Part shown: one piece after another, positions 34,793 through 49,505 of the stretch
How positions within the stretch are numbered: the stretch's first letter is position 1
Layout of the letters: the number at the start of each line of letters is the position of its first letter
Program-made: the position numbers and the translations under genes
NCBI GenBank assembly: GCA_947179485.1
Contig: OX359246.1
Location: 40,837,632 to 40,901,631, forward strand
Source: Allacma fusca
Lineage: Eukaryota; Arthropoda; Collembola; Symphypleona; Sminthuridae
Direction: 5' to 3'
Length of the DNA: 64,000 bases
Notes under the pieces: model-generated
What the model was told of the DNA's origin: nothing
The model's input: only the letters and a program-made list of their open reading frames with translations
Database searches by the model: none

Positions 34793-36396
34793 ACGATTTA
34801 AAAACCAAAAAAATGTTGACTTTTAAAATCTTTCCTTGCTTCATATTAATCTACATCTATGAATACATCTATGAGCATTTTCCCGACACGATAAATTAAC
34901 AATTTATTTTCAGAAATTGCAATTTTGGGGATAAAATCTGCGGTTACAAAATTACACTATAGAGTCAGCATACCTGCTTAATAAATTTCACTTCAACCGA
35001 ATTAGTAAATTGAATTGGGTATATAGTTGAACAAAATTGGAAGGAGGTGGAATTTATTGTGAGGAGGAAGTTTAACGTCCACACTCTGCGGTCACTGTGG
35101 AACATTTTCGGAAATATTTATAGCTTGCAGAAAAATTTAATGGGGTTTTGTTCTGATTGTGAATTATTCTGACTTTATTTCATACGCCTGGGTCAAAAAT
35201 CGTAGGACCCGTGAAGTGGCTCCAGATTGCAATATTTGAAAAATTGCTCAATAACAATAACGCTGTGATGATCTAGTACTATGGATTATTATTAGTATTT
35301 TCACTGTTGTGAGTCAAAACAAACGTACCAGTTGGTGTGTTAAATTAATGTGGAGATTTTAATTTATGCTGCAAAAACTCAATTGATTTAGTTGCCAGAA
35401 GTTAGTTGTCTTCATCAAAATCTACCTGATTAAATATTTAATTAATGTATGGTCTGTAATAATATTCAGAGAATTAAAATTCTCAGGAGCCAATTTTGGA
35501 GGATCTTGGGCTTATTATCTTTTCATTTTACATGCATAGATGTCGATGGGGTAGACTGAAATATTCTTGTCCAGAAAGTTTCTACAATTTTTGTCATTAG
35601 GAAGAAGATTGTACACATTTTGCTGCTATTTGAAAATTTACTTAGCTCATTTAACCCCTTCACCTACTTCTGTCCGCTATAATGAGAGTTCCCATAGAGT
35701 AAATATACTATGTACAGTCAATGAATATTTTGCATGGAATTCCTTCATTGATTTACATATTTCAAAAAACGAAGCAAAGCAACAGCACTGTAATCCGCTC
35801 CTCAAATTCAGCATGCAGGAAAATGTTGATGAAAAGTGTGCACAATTGTAATAATGTTACTCAAATCTGTGATCTCACAAACTTGAATTTCTGGACATTG
35901 CGAAATGGATTAAAATATGTAATCTGCTTTATTTACAATTAGTTGTGTAAATCCGATGCTTTTAAACCTCCAAATGGAAGAGTCAGTGTTCGGAAATATA
36001 AACAAGTGATAAATAAGCTGATGACCAAATGCATCTCCTTATAGAAAACACGTATCATATCAATGTCATATCTTATCTTCCTTCATTTCCAAATGCAAAT
36101 GCAAGCATTGCATAACACAAACTCTTGATTCTGTTAGTTACCCTCACATAATATGTACGTATGCACTACACAGTACTCTGTACTTCCTGGGAGGCCACAT
36201 TATGTACATATAACTGTCCATCATAATTTTTCTAGTTTTTCGATCGACATCCAGTCTGTTTTGTGCGTGCTAATTATTTGCACTCGCACTGCATTGAGAA
36301 AGTAGGATGTACAAACGTAGGAAATCTCGAAATCTATAATTTCGCAGCACATGAATAATTGTCTGTAGAATGAATCACTACACGATTGTCAATGGT
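34793..36396. other. Intergenic between the two chitin-binding genes
   Basis: No coding, RNA or repeat signal recognised. Confidence 0.45.
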
Positions 36397-36404
36397 TATA
36401 AATA
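36397..36404 (+). promoter_or_regulatory. TATA box of second chitin-binding-like gene
   Basis: TATAAATA 82-89 bases before the start codon, matching the arrangement of the upstream paralog. Confidence 0.55.
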
Positions 36405-36485
36405 CCGATCTCTTTTAAATCTAAAGTCACTAATTCCCTGCAACCAGATTTAACTAAAAAAAGACAAGCTTTGAATAACTCAATT

Positions 36486-37203
36486 ATGAGGAGCTTCAAA
36501 CTCACACTGACTTGGATCTTGCTACCCTTCATTTTAGAACTTGTCCAAGGAAAAAATACTCGGGGTATTTATTTTGACCTTTCTCACAACCAGAAATTCA
36601 GTCCATACTTGCAATTTTTATGGTTATTCAAATTTTAGGTATTTCATATGTAATTAAAATATATTTTCATTCATAGACATTGGAACCCCTTGGTTGCTCT
36701 CTGGCGTTCCTCTTGCTGGTGACGAGTTGATCGCCCCCCCACGGGAACCAGTCCAGTGTAATCCCAACGAATGTAAAGAGACTGGGAACTGCAATAGCTT
36801 CAGAATTTGTTCCGAAGGAAGCTGGAAAAATCAAACTTGCGGCGAGGATCTCTATTAGAATCCAGAAATCCTAAATGGATTCGGAGGAGCTTGTGATTAC
36901 TGGAGTAACATGGGAGATAATTTGAAGACCAAGTATTCCATTGATCCAGAATGTATTCCTCCATGCAAATGGTGGCAAGAGGAATCTGAACGATGCGGTC
37001 CTATCTTCCATTACAGGATTCCATTCGATTCTAACAACCCCCAGACAACTGATCAACGTGACACAGTACAAAAATGTCCTTCAGCTCCGCCCGGCTCAGC
37101 TAAGCCTGGTTTGATTTGGAACCCTGAGAAAGTCACATGCGACAAGCCCAGTAATGTACTCGGGTGCGTGGGAATTCTTCCAGAATCCTCCGATTCCGTC
37201 TAG
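36486..37203 (+). pseudogene. Chitin-binding-like paralog with an in-frame TAG
   Basis: Exons 36486-36564 and 36677-37203 (phase 1) follow the upstream gene: signal peptide (MRSFKLTLTWILLPFILEL), then an insertion of about 20 residues (GTPWLLSGVPLAGDE) absent from the paralog, then the same two Cys modules. At 36856-36858 the codon is TAG where the paralog has TGG (LYxNPE against LFWNSQ). A single G-to-A change explains it. After the stop the frame stays open and well conserved for 115 codons (GGACDYWSNM, CIPPCKWWQE, CDKPSNVLGC), so the lesion is recent, polymorphic, a sequence error, or tolerated by readthrough. The promoter TATA and splice sites look intact. Confidence 0.8.
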
Positions 37204-37507
37204 TTTTATGCTTATGGAGATTTTTCTCATGCAGGTTAGAAACTTGTAAGTTCTGGTACGTATATACCTATACTTCCGTTTTAAATAGTCATACATACTA
37301 GATAAACATTGGTTCATTAATTTAGGGTACTATAATACACAATGATATAAGTGTAATATCCCCAAGAAATATAAAAACTGCAAAACAATTTTTAAAACCC
37401 GATTGTTATTATCAAAACGTTTTTAATGGTTTCATATTATCTGAAGTGTCTAAATCATTTCCAAATAAAGCAAAATGTCAAGTGTTTTAATCCTTACAAT
37501 TAGCGGG

Positions 37508-39717
37508 TTATGTACATAACCCACAAGATTTTTGACAAAATGTTAGCATATATTGGGGATACTCAAGACATTGGTTCTGCCGGCTCCACTGGTCGCATTT
37601 CATGTTGTAGTCATTGCATGCTGAATCTGTAAAATACAAAAACTGTTGACCTGAAATTTTATTTAAAAAATTTGGAAATAGCAAAATTAAGTCGATTTTA
37701 TTCACCCACCACAATATCCACACGTTTTCCGGCAAGTGAAATTTACCCAGGTGCTATTTCTCGAACAGGTCGAGACATCTACGAAGCTGCATCTGTCGTC
37801 GAAATCTTGGCAGCCTTTGAAATTTTGGACGTTTCGGGCTGTAACAATGTAATCACTTTTTACACATGAACTTATGCATATACATAGGTATACCTTTAGA
37901 CCATCCAGTCACATTTGGTTGGAAAATGACAATTGAGTTTACCAGCTATAGGAATCCAACCCATAACTTGATTAGACGCCTGACTGGAAGCATCGTTTGC
38001 AGGTCCGCTGGGTCGTGGGCAGTTGTAAAGTAAATTTGTCCTTTCAGTGTCTAGCTGCAAAAACAATGATGTTATTAATTGAGTATAGATTTTTACATTT
38101 GGAATATTTAGATTTGCATAAAGGTATTTTATGACAATTTATATTTTACACTCGACAGCCCTTTACGTTGTCCCAATTGAGCATTTGGATCTTTCTTGGG
38201 AGTGATTGTTTTCACTCCTAGGGGGCATGGACTGATGCAATCCGCCCTTGCACTGTAATGGAGGATACTCTTGTAGTCATAAGATGTGAGTGTATTGTGT
38301 GTTTTACCAAGCAGTCTAAACTGTATTTGCAAACCTATTTACAATTAATAGTGTCGATACAAGATTACACTAGCCAAGCCTATTAAGGGTAGCCAACAAT
38401 GATGTACATATTATTATAGGCATTATTGTTTAGGATACATGTTACATTATATATTTCATACTTTCTCTAATATACTTGTAATTGATATCAATATATTGAT
38501 CTCGATCCTTTCGTTGATGCTCATGAGCAAATCCAGCAGCGTGAAGAAACTCATGAATGATGGAGCCCCGCTTCATACAATCTGGCCCAACTTGCAACGT
38601 TTGAGGTCCACCCCGTTTGCCAATCATGCTGAAACAACCCGCTCCTGGATCTCCTCTGACAATATTCACAAAGTCTATTTCACTTGTTCGTGGAGTGAAA
38701 GTTAGACAAGTACGTGGCTGAAACTCAGACATTGCACTTGCAATTACCGTGCGTTCATGCGCATCTGTTAACGAGGGAAATTTGTTAAATGCGTAACCTA
38801 AATGTAAAATGATCGTTTTTTTTAAATTGTAGTTCTACACTTTCCAGTTTTGTTTTGTGAAAATTTCGCGCTTTTGCATTAAAATTGCGTCCTTGTACTA
38901 AATTCTGAAATATTGTCCCTTTTTATCGTATTACAATTAAAATTTATGGATCACCTAATGAAATACCCTAGTAATGTTTAAGGGAAAAAATTTAAATTGT
39001 AGTTAATTGATATTCAAGTGCTTTTGCCCGTAAAGCATTATCTCTGTCACTGAAAATCATGCAGTGTACCACAATAATGAGTTAATTCAATAATAAGCTG
39101 TTACAGTAAAATCTCGATATAATGTATGCTCAGGGGATGACCAATTTTTTACTGGACCGTAATTCTGTACTTCGTATGCATTGAGCAGTGCATTAATAAG
39201 ACTCACCAAATCGTTCAGCAAGCATGTAAGGGATCATACCGCCATTCCAAATTGAACCTGCTTGATCTGATTGTGAGTCTTTCGGAGGTAATTCTTTTGT
39301 GGGGTCGTCGGGTTCTTCTTGTATCAAGCCCGATTCTATATTTGCCACTTTTTGAAATTTCAAGTTTGTACAGTACAATTATAATTACCCTAAATTTTAA
39401 ATATTTGTTTCAATAATAATTAGTGTGATTGCAAACATTTCAAGGATCATGTCTTACAATATACTTTCCCTGCGGCAAATTCGTCAGGATTCAAGGGCTC
39501 ACCGGGAAGGAACACATCCTGAGACATGGGAAATAAAATCGATAATAAATTTCAGCGAGGAGTAATTATGGCCTATGGAGCCTACCAAAATATTCATACC
39601 TGAACCTACATGATTTTCTATAGGTAATCCAAATGTAAGCGGCGAGAACAATATTAAAATGCCGAAATTTGCAAAATTATAAAAGTAGCAAAACTTCTTC
39701 TTTAAACGAGGATCCAT
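37508..39717 (-). CDS. Astacin-family zinc metalloprotease with two C-terminal ShK domains
   Basis: Minus-strand exons 39717-39610, 39518-39458, 39347-39207, 38797-38446, 38315-38150, 38054-37943, 37838-37710, 37626-37508; all phases agree, 395 residues. A signal peptide (about 17-31) and propeptide (DVFLPGEPLNPDEF) lead to WNGGMIPYML, the start of the astacin fold. The zinc site IIHEFLHAAGFAHEHQR is at about 184-199, so the catalytic Glu and three His ligands are intact. The Met-turn reads SILHY (about 237-241), with Leu where the family has Met. The fold closes with LGQRKGLSS and LLYNC. Two six-Cys ShK modules (CQDFDDRC...CRKTCGYC and CNDYNMKC...CQKSCGLC) are each encoded by their own exon. 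Secreted; it would cleave extracellular or gut proteins. Activity is likely but the Met-turn change is unusual. The ATG at 39717 was chosen because the frame upstream has no other ATG. Confidence 0.92.
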
Positions 39718-41944
39718 ACTTCCGAATGTAAGTTGCACTCGCAAATTTCGCTCAATACAGAAAAAGTTGGGATAAACTTTATTGTAAAGCCAAAAGAATT
39801 ATTAGTGCGTGACTCACAATCAGAATGAGGATATTTCTGACGAGACAATTTGTAATACGTGAGATTGCATTTTTACATTGTGAAATTTAATATTTATGAT
39901 AGTGTGAAAATGAAAGCATAATCGTGACATAAAGGCTTCAAATATGCGTTTGATCGACAGGCGTGTATTATATTTTGACATACTATTGTCCTTTCTTGGT
40001 TTTCAAGAAGATGAAGAAAGCATCCAGGGCTGTCCCAGTTTTTCACGTGTTTAACACAAATTTTACAGAAATACCAAGCATATACATACATACGACTTTG
40101 TGAAAAAACTGACAAACATTTCGACAAATTCTTGGTAAAAAATACAACATTCTGAGCTAGTGCTTTCAGGTGTTAGTGACAAATGTCATACGAAGTATAA
40201 ACTTTTCAAGAAATACGGAATGTCGGCTTAATTTTGTTTTGCGAAGGTTGGATTTAGGTTTCATAAAATTTTCCAAAAATTGTAGGCGAGTGAAGGGCGC
40301 CTTAGACGTGGACTTCGGATATATCTACAGAATTAAAGACTTCACGCGGATGATGCCTTATGCATAAAACACCATACAGGAGTGTAAATGTTGTCAAATA
40401 TTTATACAAACTTTCATTCATTTTGCCTCTTCACCGACGATACGCCATTAACATACTATTGTATTGTCCCTTATTTATTGAATATTGTTGCTGTATTGTT
40501 CCGAACTCTAGTTAAATGGTACCTCCTTGGAACAATTTCGAGGAACAATCTTATAACAAAACAGGAACAATTTTAAAGCATTAGTAGGAAGGAGGAAGGA
40601 TTTTTATGAGCGAAGCGAGTTCCAGAACGATATTTTCTGTCACTAAATTTGTCTCACAATCAGTCACAACCCGGTAGTCAATGAATCACAGTGCTCTACA
40701 GTTGTGAAGAATATCGATAATTTTTTAACAATAAATTAATAACAACAATAAAAATGAACACAATCCATGAATATGAATACACAGAGCAGAAGTTTTAGAG
40801 GCTTTCTAAAAAAAGGAAAACTTTTAGGGGCCTTCAAAAAACGTTAGTTTTAGGGACGTGAGAGCAAAATTGGACCGGTAATTTTGAAAATACCCGCGTT
40901 TTTTAATTCAATTTAACATTTCTCGGTAATAACAGCACTAATTTTGTTACACTTCAGAATAAACACTTATCTACAGTAGTAAAAAGTTTCAACTATGCAT
41001 AACGTCAACGAAACCATTTGGGTATTTTTCCCAATTACCAGCGTTTTAAAATTCAATTTTACATTTATCAACAATGACTACATTAATCTTGTTAAAATTT
41101 AGAATACGAATTTCTCTGTCAAGTAATTCTAAAATTTAAGTAAGCAACATGAGAAAGGTATTTTTGGAATTACCTGAGTTTAAATATTTATTTTTACTAA
41201 TATAATTACATAATTCATTAATTTCATTCATATTCAGATCGAACATTCGTGTTGTAAGTAATTTCAAAAACAATTCTGGTTGTACTAAATTTGGTTTTTT
41301 TTTTTTAAATTTCTTGCAAAAGGCCTTTTGAAGTAACTGTAACTTTTAAAGGGCAAAGGGATTTTATAAATGTTTTGAACAATAACATTTTGGACGTACA
41401 AATCCTAGTTTTTACAATTACTTATCCTATTCGGGTTCGGATAATAAATTACGCAGGACCTAACGTTAACATACGAAAATGTTTTCTAAATTATAACAAA
41501 TGTGTAACTATACTGTGTGTTGCATTTGTGACACTGCGAAATAAATCGTGTAACTTTTGCATACTCGCTTCGCTATTAATGTAATCGCCCCGGAGTTACA
41601 AGAATCCGATTTTTTTAAATGTAACCTTTGCAAACTTGATCGAGGGTCATTTCATTTGGACATTTCGGAAGGAAATATTCGGGCGAAAGAAACGACTTCA
41701 TCCCCGACGGTAAGAACGGAGTTCCCGACGGGAAACATTCACGTGTTGTGAATCTGCGGGGAATTCAAGTTTCCCTCATTTCGTTTATTCGTTCCTCACG
41801 TTTCACCTTCACGTCGTTTTGTAGTTTGTGTTTGCAGTTGACGCACGCAAATATTATTGCCGCTCCCGCGGTCCGACGTTCTGGACTTGTATTTCTAAAA
41901 AAAAATTCGATCATTTTAATATGTATTAAATACAAGTTAACACC
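39718..41944. other. Intergenic between astacin and TGS1 genes (head-to-head)
   Basis: About 2.2 kb separating two divergent starts. No supported exon. AT-rich with short runs such as the T-run near 41290; the GC content rises just before the TGS1 start (41640-41880), as expected for a promoter. Confidence 0.4.
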
Positions 41945-44305
<2,361 letters not shown>

Positions 44306-44935
44306 TTCCTTACTGGAGGATAGGCAGGCGATTTCGAAATTCCATTTTGAAGTATTGGAAGTAAAGTTTAAAACGGCGTTTGCTAGCACCTGGACCTCGT
44401 CCTAAACTTCGAAAATTAATACGAGACTAAAATAATTTTTTATTGCAGATTTCAAGAGTATATTTTATTAATGACAAATTGCTTCACAACACTGGCGATA
44501 GGTGCTGTTAACAGCTGTTAGTACCGCCTTAAAAAATATTTTTCTTCATATTTTATATTTTTAGTTGTTTTTTTACACTTCTTGTTTTGAGGAAATTGTT
44601 GTGAAATATTTACGGAGTTATCAAATACTAATCTGTGCTACTTAGCTTATATATACAAGTGTATTCAATTACTTATCAAATATCATTTGCAATTAAAAGT
44701 GCAACATAGTCTTATTATTAGCTATAGGAATGTAGACTGTTTTATGTAGTATTTTTATGTAGTTGGATACTGTATGTGCCAGTAGATAGCTTCATTTCAT
44801 TCTTGTAGTTGTTTTTATATTTTGAAGCCTGTAAGGGTAACCAAAACAAATGAATTGTTAAAATTACTAGACATTGACATCATCGTCTTTATTCAAGACA
44901 CCCACTAGAAGCAGTACTCTTGAAGCCTTGAGGAG
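44306..44935. other. Intergenic, 3' of TGS1
   Basis: 3' UTR and spacer; no further features recognised. Confidence 0.4.
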
Positions 44936-45628
44936 CAGAGCTATGCAAAATACTTGGTCATCGATGACAAAATGCAAATTAAAATACTTGAAGAAAAAAT
45001 TGAAATTACAAAGTAAAATATGTAAAATATAAAGTTCAATACGTCATACTAATGCTCCCGCCTTTCAGTTTCTAGAACACAGCTTTAACAAAACAACTTT
45101 TTAACAACACCATCAGATAGCTAATCACTCAATGACTAGCATATAACATGATATGTGTAGTAACAAATTGTTCAACTGATGCAGAATAAAATGTTGTTGT
45201 TCTTTATAGATAATTAAATTTATTTTTGAAATAATTACTAGTTATCTGAAAATTAAGTTGAGTCGTTGGCGTATCTTAAATATGTAATATCGACAACCTT
45301 GTTTGATGTAATTACTAAAAAGGATTCATTCCAACGTATGTTATTCCATTTCTAAAATGAAATTCTCACATATATTGGACATCATACAAACTACATACAA
45401 TGTCAAAATCATAATCATGGGGATAAAACGTATTTTGAACCGAATATTTTATTTGAAATACATTTTACATGTCATTGAGAGTAAGTAAATGCTGAATACT
45501 TTTATACTTACATGCCTTTAAAATAATTCGTACAAAGTACAAATAGTTGCGCACCAATTTCAAGCTTTAAAATACAAAATACCACGGTCTGAAAATATGT
45601 ATGTATTTGAAAATACTACATAGCTCTG
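44936..45628. mobile_element. hAT-like MITE, 693 bp (CAGAGCTATG family)
   Basis: Starts CAGAGCTATGCAAAATACT and ends AATACTACATAGCTCTG, inverted termini. Flanked by TTGAGGAG (44928-44935) and TTGATGAG (45629-45636), an 8-base duplication with one difference. A shorter relative is at 51384-51638. No transposase inside. Confidence 0.8.
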
Positions 45629-45842
45629 TTGATGAGAAAGCGTTTCAAGGTAGCCAGCCACTCCGTTGAAGAGTAATAGCTATAGTAATTATTTAATTAT
45701 TATTATTATTTACAGTAGTTTCAAGAATAAGTCTCAGATTCTGAAAGCAGTTCTAGAGGTGCTCCGATGTACAACTAGACACGATTTGTCAAAAGTTGGT
45801 TGTGCTATACTACACTTGTGCAAACATAATGTGATTTAATAC

Positions 45843-46910
45843 CAGGGATGTCAACGATTAATAATCACGATTAATGATTAACGATTAATGATTACTACTT
45901 ATTAATCATCAATCGTTAATTTAGTAAGCTTGGATTGTTTGAAATAATCATCAATTGTAATCATCAATTAACCTTTTTGCAAAAATCAATCATCAATTGT
46001 AATCATCAATTAACCTTTTTCAAAAATCAATCATCAAATGTAATCATCAATTAACCTTTTTCAAAAATCAATCGTCAATTGTAATCATCAATTTACCGTT
46101 TTCAAAAATCAATTATCAATTGTAATCATCAATTAGCCGTTTTCAAAAATCAATTATCAATTGTAATCATCAATTAGCCGTTTTCAAAAATCAATTATCA
46201 ATTGTAATCATCAATTAGCCGTTTTCAAAAATCAATTATCAATTGTAATCATCAATTATCGGGCTGGCGACGTCTCCAAAATTCTAAGCAGTCTAGGGTT
46301 CGAAGAAGTTTTTACTAAGCAGTGTCCGGTGTATCTGGCTGATAATATAAAGGATATAATACACTCTGTTTACGATCAGAGCAGTTTACACGACATGAAC
46401 AGAATCCTGAACTCCTCGTCTCACCCTTTGTACAAGTTAGCTTATTAAAATGATAAATGCAAGCAGTATCTAAATACCCACATTACATTGTTAATTGCAA
46501 TCCTCAATTAATTAATTTTCAAAATAATCGTTAATCGTTAATTGCAATCATCAATGAAAATTATTTTTAAAGTAATCGTTAATTGTAATCATCAATGAAA
46601 ATTATTTTCGAAGTAATCGTTAATTGTAATCATCAGTGAAAATTATTTCTAAAGTAATCGTTAATTGTAATCATCAGTGAATAATATTTTCAAAGTAATC
46701 GTTAATTGTAATCATCAGTGAAAATTATTTCTAAAGTAATCGTTAATTGTAATCATCAGTGAATAATATTTTTAAAGTAATCGTTAATCGTAATTATTAA
46801 TTATTAGTTATAAGCCCATTAAACATTAATTGTAATTATAAATTCATTTTGTTTTCGAAGTAATCGTTAATCGTTAATTGTAATCACAAAATTGGAAATT
46901 GACATCCCTG
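45843..46910. mobile_element. hAT-like element, 1068 bp, built of AATCATCAATTG tandem repeats
   Basis: Termini CAGGGATGTCAA and TTGACATCCCTG are perfect inverted repeats, flanked by the exact 8-bp duplication TTTAATAC at 45835-45842 and 46911-46918. The left half is a tandem array of about 52-bp units containing ATCAATTGTAATCATCAATT, the right half a different array (TAATCGTTAATTGTAATCAT). Between them sits a unique 190-bp coding-like piece (46261-46448). Confidence 0.9.
46261..46448 (+). pseudogene. Coding scrap inside the hAT-like element, LINE C-terminus-like
   Basis: An open stretch of 61 codons from the array border to TAA reads SKILSSLGFEEVFTKQ...SVYDQSSLHDMNRIL...SSSHPLYKLAY. The spacing of LGF-V, a charged helix and SS...LYK resembles the region after the reverse transcriptase of some LINE proteins. 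The match is by memory of the layout, hence modest confidence. It has no start codon. Confidence 0.4.
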
Positions 46911-47339
46911 TTTAATACTATTAGTTGGCATGGCCCGCTCCAAGAAATGCATTGGTAGCTTACAATGCGTAAAAACCTTGGAGGTTTTATTTCTGTGTTT
47001 CAGAGTACTATCGAACACACCCGTCCAACATTTTTAGGTCATACTTACTTGGATGCCCTCGTTCCGGGGTTGAATTACTTTTCTGTAATTTTGTAACCGC
47101 TATTTTTTAATCAAACTATGTATCTTCCCATTATTATTTATTTTGAAACTATAAATAGGCTTAGAAATAATATTAAAAAAAAATTCATTAAATTAAACAA
47201 AGAAATCCCGGTAATATGTCCTTTTCCTGTTGATGACCATGCAATTCAGAAACAATGACAATAATAAAATCAATTGTTTACAATTAACTTGCCATAAACA
47301 ATTTCACCCCCTACACAATGTTTCGTTATGTGTGGTAAC

Positions 47340-48216
47340 TAGGGTTGGTCATATCGTTACCTTTCGAAATATCGTTAATATCGTTATCGTTCACAAAAAT
47401 AATCCCGATAACGATATGGTAGAACGATAAAAACGATATACATATAAATTGAAATAATAAAGAAATTAAGCAGTAAAAATTATCCAATAAGTATTTAATT
47501 TATTAAAAGTTATATAAGTAATAAAAATAAGCCGAAATAATGCTTCATTTTTAATTATTCACTTTTCCAAATGCCTGTTTAACAATTCCTTCTATTGCTC
47601 GAACCAATTCAATTCTGAATTGGAAATTTTCGGTTCAGTTCAGTTCAATTTACTAATTTTCCGATTCAATTCAAGATGAAACTGAATCGATTGATTCAGT
47701 TCATAACTTTGAATTACATGAATAGTTTTTCTTGAATTATTAAAGTTCAAACGATTCGTTTTGCCCCAAACATTTCAGCAACAGATTTACAGTTTACAAG
47801 CTCTCCATATCCTAAAAGTAACGATCTGTACCCTTAGTTTAACTTCCTTCTGCTGTACGCTTGGAAAATACTGCTGTCGTGTCTAGAAAGCGTATTCTTT
47901 AAGTTTATCTGCGGAAACCGTTTTTTTCGATGCAGTTCAATTCAAAAATTTGAAATGAAACGAATTGAATTAATTTGTACTGAACTGAATTGAACCGTTT
48001 TGACCACTTCTTCCGGTTCAGATGACACTTTCTAGGGGATGAAATACTCAGATGACAACATTATGTAATTTTTGACGATCCTACCTTCTTAGAACGATAT
48101 TAAGATAGAGCGATATATCGCGTGAAATATACGAGAATTATCGTAGCATATCGTTCCTCCAAATTGGACGATATTAACGATAATATCGTATCGTTATATC
48201 GGTATGACCAACCCTA
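47340..48216. mobile_element. hAT-like MITE, 877 bp, with nested element
   Basis: Termini TAGGGTTGGTCAT and ATGACCAACCCTA; exact 8-bp duplication GTGGTAAC at 47332-47339 and 48217-48224. Subterminal parts are ATATCGTTATCG-type palindromic sequence. Confidence 0.9.
47593..48009. mobile_element. Nested TTCAATTC-type MITE
   Basis: Inside the 47340-48216 element, GAACCAATTCAATTCTGAATTGG on the left is a near copy of the start of the element at 2950, and the right end TTTTGACCACTT inverts the TAGTGGTC terminus. Boundaries are approximate; no clean target duplication. Confidence 0.55.
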
Positions 48217-48224
48217 GTGGTAAC

Positions 48225-49367
48225 CCCTCCAATCACGGACTAACATATTTTCGGTAAAGAGGAAAAACAATCTAGCATGTATCTTCAATGAAGACAAAAA
48301 TGATCTACATATATCTGTACTATATATAAACATATATTATATTATAGGTGTCTATGTACGATAATTGAAAATACTTTTAGTAACAATAGGCTACTTATTT
48401 AAATAGGCAGTACCTGTTTATGTATGGAACATTTTCAAATCATATTGTTTTGTTTTGTAACTTTGTAACAAGTCGAAAAAATAATGAGAAACAAAATAAG
48501 GTCCCACATAGCCCATTGTACTTATTTTGTTCTCAGTTCTAAATAGCAATTTTACCCCGATTGAAATTCAGTTATATTCAGGTAATACCTAAACTATAAA
48601 ATTCTGTATAATCAATGCTTGCTTAGTTTATTAATAATCTAGGGTGGTTTGAGCGATTGAATGATGTGAAAAGTTAAATTGAAATCATTATTCACACACC
48701 CAACATAGATTTTTTTTAAAATTTACTGTATGTTGTCCGTTGTAAGGACCAACACAGAAAAGGTTGCCCCCAGAGTTATTTCAAAGTTTAATCTTAATTT
48801 GATGAGAAGCCTTACAATAACTATTTTTTGACATGTTTTTTCAGCACGTATCTATGAATGAACTTAATGCCTCCTTTAGTTTGTCATCCTGTGTACCTCC
48901 TTTTGGTCAATGAAATTTTTGAATGGGAAATTCATTAAAAAAATCATGAATGTGCAGCTTAAAATGGTATCTCCTTCAACGAAGTCAATGGCGCCAGTAT
49001 GCATATGTACATACATTTGTGAGTTCAATATTTGAACATTTAAGCTTTTTTAAACCATAATAATTACGCATAAGAATTTTAACGAAGCTTCATCTATACA
49101 CTTGTTTGTAAAACATGTACTTATTGTTTCACACCATCATTGATTAACACTCCATAATCAAAAATGTAATCAGGATCACCGCACGCAACTGATTCATAAC
49201 CATTTTTAGCCTATAATGAGCTTCATGGGGTTTGTGCGTTTGAATGAATGACCTTATGTATAGCTTTGAATGAACCCTTGCCTGGTCATCGGAACTTATG
49301 TTAGGGCTGGAAACCCAATTTCCTCAGCAATTATAAAATTCCTCCCATTTTTTTTCCTACTGAAAGC
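48225..49367. other. Intergenic upstream of odorant-binding protein gene
   Basis: No gene or repeat recognised. Confidence 0.4.
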
Positions 49368-49375
49368 CTATAAAC
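49368..49375 (+). promoter_or_regulatory. Probable TATA box of odorant-binding protein gene
   Basis: CTATAAAC about 135 bases before the start codon; a start of transcription near 49398 (TCACTCAACAGTC) would fit. Inferred from position only. Confidence 0.35.
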
Positions 49376-49505
49376 TCAACCGGAGGGGATCTGAGCTGTC
49401 ACTCAACAGTCATCTCAGGCAGGAAACGTTCTTCAAGTGTCTTGACAGCTAAGAGAGATTTTGACAGTTTTGAAATTAAACAAGAACAGTACTTTGGCAG
49501 ATCAA

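Noticed and set aside
45900..46260. Regularly spaced repeats resembling a CRISPR array
   Set aside because: The units are direct tandem copies without unique spacers, within a eukaryotic transposable element.
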